A program made the translations under genes and the position numbers. The notes under the pieces are model-generated. The model worked only from the letters and a program-made list of their open reading frames with translations, did no database searches and was not told where the DNA came from. Positions 61,582 through 64,000 of a DNA stretch of 64,000 nt are shown here, in pieces (position 1 is the first letter of the stretch; the number at the start of each line of letters is the position of its first letter). Origin of the DNA: Gordonia westfalica (GTDB taxonomy: Bacteria; Actinomycetota; Actinomycetes; Mycobacteriales; Mycobacteriaceae); assembly GCF_900105725.1 (NCBI RefSeq), contig NZ_FNLM01000034.1, forward strand, positions 496,001 through 560,000. The letters run 5' to 3'.

Positions 61582-62514
61582 ATGATCGTCGAGCTGCCCG
61601 ACACGGACACCCGAAGTGTCGCGAAGAGGATCATCGAGGTGCGGGCCGCCGGTGGCGCTCTCAGTCTCGGTCGCGTGCTCACCCTCGTCGTCTGCGTGGA
61701 ACAGGGCGAACCGATGGAAGGGGCCATCGAGGCCGTCATCGGGGCCAGCCGCGAACACCCCAGTCGCGTCATCGTCGTGTATCGCGGTAGCCGCGACGAG
61801 AATTCGCGCCTCGACGCCCAGATCCGCGTCGGCGGGGATGCCGGCGCGTCGGAGGTCGTGGTGCTGTCGCTGTACGGCGACCTCGCCGACCAGCCGGCCA
61901 GTGTGGTGACCCCGTTCCTGCTACCGGACACACCCGTGGTGACGTGGTGGCCGGGCGAAGGCCCGACGCGCCCAGCGGACGACCCGCTGGGCAAACTCGG
62001 CCATCGCCGAATCCTCGACGCGACCAAGGACTCCGATCCCGCCACGGTGCTCGCCCGTCGCCTCGAGTCCTACTCCCCCGGCGACACCGACATCGCGTGG
62101 TCGCGGGTCACGCACTGGCGTGCCATTCTGGCGTCCGCCGTCGACCGGGCGCCGCACTCGCCCATCACCGCGGTCGACGTGACCGGCGCACACGAATCCC
62201 CGGCGGTGGATCTCATCGCCGGATGGCTGCGTTCGGCGCTCGGCGTGCCGACCCGCCGCCGGCGCGGCAGCTTCGAGATCCGCCTCCACCGCGACGAGGG
62301 TCCGACGATCCTCGCCGTGGACGAGGGCAACAACGCGGTACTGACCATGCCCGGCAAACCCGATGGCCGGATCGCCATGGGACACCGCGATCTACCCGTG
62401 TGCATCGCCGAGGAGCTCCGCCGCCTCGACACCGACGAGGTCTACGCCGACGCCCTGCGCGGGGTGCCCGAGGTCGACTTCACCGACACGAACGAAGGAG
62501 TTCTCACCCCATGA
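61582..62514 (+). CDS. opcA: Glucose-6-phosphate dehydrogenase assembly protein OpcA
   Basis: The 310-residue allosteric activator of G6PDH starts MIVELPDTDTRSVAKRI and has LVVCVEQGEPMEGAIEAVIGASREHPSRVIVV, TPVVTWWPGEGPTRPADDPLGKLGHRRILDAT and DTDIAWSRVTHWRAILAS, all typical of OpcA. AGGAGGATC lies a few nt upstream of the ATG. It overlaps pgl by 4 nt (ATGA). Confidence 0.96.
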   Translation: MIVELPDTDTRSVAKRIIEVRAAGGALSLGRVLTLVVCVEQGEPMEGAIEAVIGASREHPSRVIVVYRGSRDENSRLDAQIRVGGDAGASEVVVLSLYGDLADQPASVVTPFLLPDTPVVTWWPGEGPTRPADDPLGKLGHRRILDATKDSDPATVLARRLESYSPGDTDIAWSRVTHWRAILASAVDRAPHSPITAVDVTGAHESPAVDLIAGWLRSALGVPTRRRRGSFEIRLHRDEGPTILAVDEGNNAVLTMPGKPDGRIAMGHRDLPVCIAEELRRLDTDEVYADALRGVPEVDFTDTNEGVLTP

Positions 62515-63254
62515 CCGCTGCCGAGACGCTCGTCTTCGACTCCAAGCAGGAACTCGTCGTCACCGCCGCCGCACGCTTCGTCGACCTGGTCGAGCGCGCG
62601 CAGGCCGAGCGCGGGGTCGCGAGCATCGTGTTGACCGGCGGCAGCAACGGGATCGGCATCCTGTCGGCGCTCGCCGCCGACAGCGGCACGATCGACTGGT
62701 CGAAGGTCGATCTGTACTGGGGCGACGACCGTTTCGTGCCCGCCGACGACCCGGAACGCAACTCCGGCCAGGCGCGCGAGGCACTGCTCGACAAAGTGCC
62801 GGTGGACCCGACGCGGGTGTTCCCGATGGCTCCGTCCGACGGCCCGTTCGGCGACGACATCCACGCCGCCGCAGCCGATTACGCAGCCATCCTGGCCGGA
62901 CGCTCGTCGGACGGCGTCGCACCGCAGTTCGATCTGCACCTGCTCGGCATGGGCGGCGAGGGCCACATCAATTCCCTCTTCCCGCACACCGCGGCCACCG
63001 CGGAGACCGAGAAAACGGTTGTCGCCGTGGAGGACTCACCCAAACCGCCGCCGCGTCGGATCACCCTGACGCTGCCGGTGGTCAATCGGTCGCGCAACGT
63101 GTGGTTCCTCGTCGCCGGCGCCGACAAGGCGGAGGCCGTCGCCGCCGCCCACAGCGGTGCCGACCCGGCCGACTGGCCCTGCGCCGGCGCCCACGGCACC
63201 GAGGGGACCATCTGGTTCCTCGACGAGGACGCCGCGAAGAACCTCGACAGCTGA
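62511..63254 (+). CDS. pgl: 6-Phosphogluconolactonase
   Basis: The 247-residue lactonase (DevB/SOL type) hydrolyses 6-phosphogluconolactone. It shows [63 protein letters not shown] with the catalytic His, and [28 protein letters not shown]. It ends the five-gene oxidative pentose operon; the ATG overlaps the opcA stop. Confidence 0.96.
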   Translation: MTAAETLVFDSKQELVVTAAARFVDLVERAQAERGVASIVLTGGSNGIGILSALAADSGTIDWSKVDLYWGDDRFVPADDPERNSGQAREALLDKVPVDPTRVFPMAPSDGPFGDDIHAAAADYAAILAGRSSDGVAPQFDLHLLGMGGEGHINSLFPHTAATAETEKTVVAVEDSPKPPPRRITLTLPVVNRSRNVWFLVAGADKAEAVAAAHSGADPADWPCAGAHGTEGTIWFLDEDAAKNLDS

Positions 63255-63259
63255 TTGGC

Positions 63260-63265
63260 TAGGCT
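63260..63265 (+). promoter_or_regulatory. Candidate leaderless-mRNA -10 element (ppnP)
   Basis: TAGGCT lies 8 nt before the GTG at 63274, just after the pgl stop, and may give ppnP its own promoter within the operon end. Confidence 0.45.
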
Positions 63266-63273
63266 CTGTCATC

Positions 63274-63594
63274 GTGACCGATACCTCGACCTACGCGAAC
63301 GTGACCCTCGACCCGCGCGCCAACGTCTACTTCGACGGCAAATGCGTGAGCCACACGTTCCACCTCGCCGACGGAACCCGCAAGTCGGCCGGCGTCATCC
63401 TGCCCGCGTCGCTGAATTTCGGCACCGGAGCACCCGAGGTCATGGAACTGCACAGCGGCACCTGCCGAGTGCGGCTCGCCGGCAGCGAGGACTGGGCCAC
63501 CTACGGCGCCGGCGACTCGTTCTCGGTGCCCGGCGACTCCTCGTTCGACATCGAGGTCACCGACGCCGTCAGCTACGTCTGCCACTACGGCTGA
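63274..63594 (+). CDS. ppnP: Pyrimidine/purine nucleoside phosphorylase PpnP (cupin)
   Basis: The 106-residue small cupin (formerly DUF1255) phosphorolyses many nucleosides to base and ribose-1-phosphate. It has [52 protein letters not shown] and ends in [27 protein letters not shown], both typical. It is 19 nt after pgl. The product could feed ribose-phosphate into the pentose pathway encoded upstream. Confidence 0.93.
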   Translation: MTDTSTYANVTLDPRANVYFDGKCVSHTFHLADGTRKSAGVILPASLNFGTGAPEVMELHSGTCRVRLAGSEDWATYGAGDSFSVPGDSSFDIEVTDAVSYVCHYG

Positions 63595-63611
63595 GGACAT
63601 TCGACGATCTC

Positions 63612-63648
63612 ATAGCCCGAAACCGCGGCAGGCGCGGTTTCGGGCTAT
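63612..63648. terminator. Bidirectional terminator between ppnP and ppc
   Basis: A perfect 16-bp stem (ATAGCCCGAAACCGCG and its complement) with a 5-nt loop lies between the convergent ppnP and ppc stops. AT-rich ends follow on both sides. Confidence 0.88.
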
Positions 63649-63664
63649 ATCTTTGCGTGCGGCG

Positions 63665-64000
63665 TTAGCCCGAGTTCCGCAGCGCCGTCGCCAGACCGTT
63701 CATGGTCAGCTGGATACCGCGACGCACCAGCGGGGTGTCCTCCCCCGCACGGAACCGGCGCAGCAACTCCACCTGCAGCAGGTTGAGCGGCTCGAGGTAC
63801 GGGAACCGGTTGTAGACCGAACGTTTCAGGGCGGCGTTGTCGTGCAGCAGGTCGTCGGTGCCGGTGATCTTCGCGCACATCGCGATGGTGCGCTCGTGCT
63901 CGTCGACGATCATGCCGAACACCTTCTCGCGCAGTTCCTCGTCGGGTACGAGCTGTGCGTAGCGGTGGGCCAGACCCATGTCGGACTTCGCCAGGACCTG
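63665..64000 (-). CDS. ppc: Phosphoenolpyruvate carboxylase, C-terminal part only
   Basis: Only the last 111 residues are in the window, on the minus strand with TAA at 63665. They read [18 protein letters not shown], then [27 protein letters not shown] and [16 protein letters not shown], the conserved PEPC C-terminus (the tail is NSG rather than the common NTG). The enzyme carboxylates PEP to oxaloacetate to refill the TCA cycle. The 5' part lies beyond the window. Confidence 0.93.
   Translation of the reverse strand, partial: QVLAKSDMGLAHRYAQLVPDEELREKVFGMIVDEHERTIAMCAKITGTDDLLHDNAALKRSVYNRFPYLEPLNLLQVELLRRFRAGEDTPLVRRGIQLTMNGLATALRNSG

Overview
The window looks like the chromosome of a high-GC, mycolic-acid-containing actinobacterium (Mycobacteriales/Corynebacteriales). 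Gordonia or a close relative is my best guess, but this is inference. The gene order follows the M. tuberculosis block running roughly from Rv1445c (pgl) to Rv1496 (meaB): pgl-opcA-zwf-tal-tkt, ctaB, qor, ctaA, an ABC exporter pair, the mannosyltransferase mptB, sufR-B-D-C-S-U-T, an ABC-F ATPase, acnR-acn, an Rv1476-like membrane protein, ripA, moxR/DUF58/VWA, fabG1-inhA-hemH, an Rv1486c-like gene, NfeD/SPFH, a VTT-domain membrane protein and mutA-mutB-meaB. Paired fabG1-inhA and mptB point to mycolate and lipoarabinomannan synthesis. All M. tuberculosis comparisons are from memory; no search was run.

Layout. 1-5.9 kb: partial M20 peptidase, tRNA-Leu(GAG), MscS channel, M23 lipoprotein, nucleoside hydrolase, luciferase-like oxidoreductase. 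5.9-11.2 kb: an overlapping mutA-mutB-meaB operon for B12-dependent methylmalonyl-CoA/succinyl-CoA conversion. 11.3-17.8 kb: VTT membrane protein, a SatD-like regulator with a striking half-site array before it, SPFH/NfeD pair, DUF3097, an Rv1486c-like protein, and a 34-residue peptide gene followed by a hairpin and a GNAT-like gene. 17.9-25.5 kb: coproporphyrin ferrochelatase, inhA, fabG1, the MoxR chaperone-like cluster and the RipA-like peptidoglycan hydrolase. 25.9-30.2 kb: Rv1476-like protein, aconitase and its TetR repressor AcnR, with a recognisable AcnR operator. 30.2-41.1 kb: an accessory stretch with an unknown acidic-repeat protein, cholesterol oxidase, a FadD-type ligase, ABC-F, an SDR, a lone lycopene cyclase and an AT3/SGNH pair under a DtxR/IdeR-like box. 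41.2-47.6 kb: the SUF iron-sulfur operon, with an apparent frameshift in sufT. 47.8-55.5 kb: mptB, ABC exporter, ctaA, an IS30-family insertion, a small unknown gene and qor. 55.5-64 kb: ctaB, the pentose-phosphate operon tkt-tal-zwf-opcA-pgl, ppnP and the 3' end of ppc.

How the genes work together. Much of the window supplies central carbon flow and NADPH (pentose phosphate pathway, aconitase, methylmalonyl-CoA mutase, PEP carboxylase), heme and Fe-S cofactors (ferrochelatase, CtaA/CtaB heme A synthesis, SUF) and the cell envelope (FabG1/InhA, MptB, RipA). Regulation visible in the DNA is mostly local: AcnR at acn, a SufR-type site over the sufR start, DtxR/IdeR-like boxes, and many -10 elements placed 6-8 nt before the start codon, as expected for leaderless mRNAs.

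Most unusual features: (i) six CTTGAT half-sites in two triplets with exact 14-bp spacing before the satD-like/membrane-protein pair; (ii) an IS30-family element inserted exactly in the loop of a transcription terminator; (iii) the sufT frameshift; (iv) the small peptide/hairpin/GNAT unit; (v) a near-perfect 36-bp palindrome before fadD.
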